Source: Clostridiales bacterium
Lineage (GTDB): Bacteria; Bacillota; Clostridia; Christensenellales; Aristaeellaceae
DNA length: 15,245 nucleotides
Reading direction: 5' to 3'
NCBI GenBank assembly: GCA_019420065.1
Contig: JAHZHX010000005.1
Span: 30,221-45,465, forward strand
The notes under the pieces are model-generated. The model did no database searches. It saw nothing but the letters and a program-made list of their open reading frames with translations, and was not told the origin of the DNA. Both the position numbers and the translations under genes were made by a program. The stretch's first letter is position 1, and the number at the start of each line of letters is the position of its first letter. Positions 14,288-15,245 of the stretch are shown here, one piece after another.

Positions 14288-14662
14288 TTACAGCACGGCT
14301 ACCGCTTCGATCTCAATGCGCGCATCCTTGGGCAGCCGGGCAACCTGCACGCAGCTGCGCGCGGGCGCATCGCCCGTGAAATAGGCGGCATACGCCTCGT
14401 TCACTGCGGCAAAATCCCCCAAATCGGCCAGAAAGATCGTGGTTTTCACAATTTTTTCCACGCCGCTCCCCGCAGCCTCCAGCACGGCGATTACATTGTC
14501 CATCGAACGCCGGGTCATATCGCCCACGCTGCCCGCGCACAGCGCGCCGGTCGCCGGATCAATGGGCAACTGCCCCGAGGTATACACCATTCCGTTGGCA
14601 ACGATGCCGGCAGAATAGGGGCCAATCGCCGCAGGCGCTTTATCCGTTACAATCTTATTCAT
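14288..14662 (-). CDS. ridA: RidA family reactive enamine/imine deaminase
   Basis: It hydrolyses reactive 2-aminoacrylate and similar enamine/imine intermediates from PLP enzymes to 2-keto acids and ammonia; the family acts as a cytoplasmic trimer. It has 124 residues, the usual size. Signature residues are in place: Tyr16 (IGPYSAG), Gly30 (YTSGQLPIDP), Arg102 (PARSCVQVARLPKDARIEIEA), the carboxylate-binding Arg of true RidA proteins, and the Glu near 117-119. The start at 14662 has GGGAGG at 7 nt; longer in-frame upstream codons lie in the promoter. It is convergent with the GNAT gene, divergent from pyrG, and has its own consensus promoter. Confidence 0.95.
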   Translation of the reverse strand: MNKIVTDKAPAAIGPYSAGIVANGMVYTSGQLPIDPATGALCAGSVGDMTRRSMDNVIAVLEAAGSGVEKIVKTTIFLADLGDFAAVNEAYAAYFTGDAPARSCVQVARLPKDARIEIEAVAVL

Positions 14663-14696
14663 CACAATTCCTCCCGCAAAGTAGTTATGCCTTTTA

Positions 14697-14725
14697 CTTA
14701 TAACCTTTTTCCGGCCGCTTGTCAA
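14697..14725 (-). promoter_or_regulatory. Promoter of ridA
   Basis: On the minus strand TTGACA (14725-14720), a 17-bp spacer and TATAAG (14702-14697) precede the start by 35 nt. The -35 lies inside a perfect 13-bp palindrome, CGCTTG-T-CAAGCG (14716-14728), a possible operator. Confidence 0.8.
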
Positions 14726-14797
14726 GCGCCGCGGCGGAAGAAAAGCGTATGGATCCGGAGACCGTCAGATCACAGTAACCCTTTCCGCAACAACTGA

Positions 14798-14803
14798 TAT
14801 AAT
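14798..14803 (+). promoter_or_regulatory. Possible -10 of pyrG, unusually close to the gene
   Basis: TATAAT lies only 19 nt before the chosen pyrG ATG and 3 nt before the ribosome-binding site. No good -35 is found 16-18 bp upstream. If used, the transcript would start at or inside the ribosome-binding site. Confidence 0.3.
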
Positions 14804-14805
14804 AA

Positions 14806-14811
14806 GGAAGG
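14806..14811 (+). promoter_or_regulatory. Ribosome-binding site that sets the pyrG start
   Basis: GGAAGG is 1 nt from an in-frame ATG at 14813 and 10 nt from the ATG at 14822. The spacing and the normal family N-terminus MTKYIFVTGGVVSGLGKG favour 14822. Confidence 0.75.
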
Positions 14812-14821
14812 AATGATCACC

Positions 14822-15245
14822 ATGACAAAATATATTTTTGTAACGGGCGGCGTGGTTTCGGGGCTGGGCAAGGGAATTACCGCCGCTTCGTTGGGTCGGC
14901 TGCTGAAAAACCGCGGACTGAAAGTAGCCGCGCAAAAGCTGGATCCCTATATCAACGTTGACCCCGGCACAATGAGCCCGATTCAGCATGGCGAAGTATA
15001 TGTGACCGAGGACGGGGCGGAAACCGACCTGGATTTGGGCCACTATGAACGCTTTATCGACGAGGACCTGAACAAATACTCCAACCTGACCACCGGCAAA
15101 GTCTTTTCCCGCGTGCTCAGCCGCGAACGCCGCGGCGAATATCTGGGCAGCACGGTGCAGACCATCCCCCACGTAACGGACGAGATCAAGCGTTTTATCT
15201 ATGCCGTGGGCCAGAAAAGCGACGCGGATATCGTAATCACCGAGA
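14822..15245 (+). CDS. pyrG: CTP synthase, N-terminal part
   Basis: It amidates UTP to CTP with glutamine and ATP, in the cytoplasm. The first 141 residues of about 535 are present; the window ends inside the synthetase (amidoligase) domain, and the glutaminase domain lies beyond. Visible hallmarks are the P-loop GGVVSGLGKGI (9-19), KLDPYINVDPGTMSP (39-53), HGEVYVTEDGAETDLDLGHYERF (56-78, read in pieces) and GSTVQTIPHVT. No terminator-type leader or G-run start like that of Bacillus pyrG is seen upstream. It is divergent from ridA. Confidence 0.96.
   Translation, partial: MTKYIFVTGGVVSGLGKGITAASLGRLLKNRGLKVAAQKLDPYINVDPGTMSPIQHGEVYVTEDGAETDLDLGHYERFIDEDLNKYSNLTTGKVFSRVLSRERRGEYLGSTVQTIPHVTDEIKRFIYAVGQKSDADIVITE

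Overview
The window looks like chromosomal DNA of a moderately GC-rich Gram-positive anaerobe, most likely a gut-type Clostridia member. The signs are strong AGGAGG ribosome-binding sites, consensus TTGACA/TATAAT promoters, a CUT1-type sugar ABC transporter without its own ATPase, a type III glutamine synthetase and a tRNA gene with encoded CCA. I cannot place it below class level from sequence alone.

Left part (1-7652): a sugar-utilisation locus. On the minus strand, in transcription order, lie a cytoplasmic GH2 beta-galactosidase, two ABC permeases, a secreted solute-binding protein, a strong terminator, and the start of an SGNH/GDSL hydrolase cut by the window edge. An AraC-family regulator is transcribed divergently. 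The shared 117-bp control region holds a 15-bp near-identical direct repeat, one copy on each promoter. The simple reading is import of a galactose-containing oligosaccharide, cytoplasmic hydrolysis, and control by the divergent AraC protein.

Middle part (7653-9710): a tRNA-Val(CAC) gene with its own consensus promoter and terminator, then a less GC-rich stretch with an unrecognised 119-residue ORF. That ORF is followed by a second open frame (+1 relative to it) and several hairpins, including a clear minus-strand terminator. After this comes a minus-strand xylose-isomerase-like (TIM barrel) sugar epimerase/isomerase gene.

Right part (9711-15245): nitrogen and nucleotide housekeeping genes that all use or make glutamine-derived products. 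They are glnN (type III glutamine synthetase, minus), guaA (GMP synthase, plus) with a long structured leader, a GNAT acetyltransferase 3 nt downstream of guaA, ridA (minus, convergent with the GNAT gene) and the 5' part of pyrG (CTP synthase, plus). glnN and guaA are divergent, each with a near-perfect sigma-A promoter.

No CRISPR array, insertion sequence, prophage or recognisable defence system is present. The items most worth a second look are the guaA leader (short ORF with a strong ribosome-binding site, a complementary anti-SD segment and a long hairpin), the tRNA-Val-adjacent block with a possibly frameshifted gene or structured RNA, the direct-repeat operators between the beta-galactosidase gene and the araC-type gene, and the RNA hairpins that seem to set expression of the binding protein.
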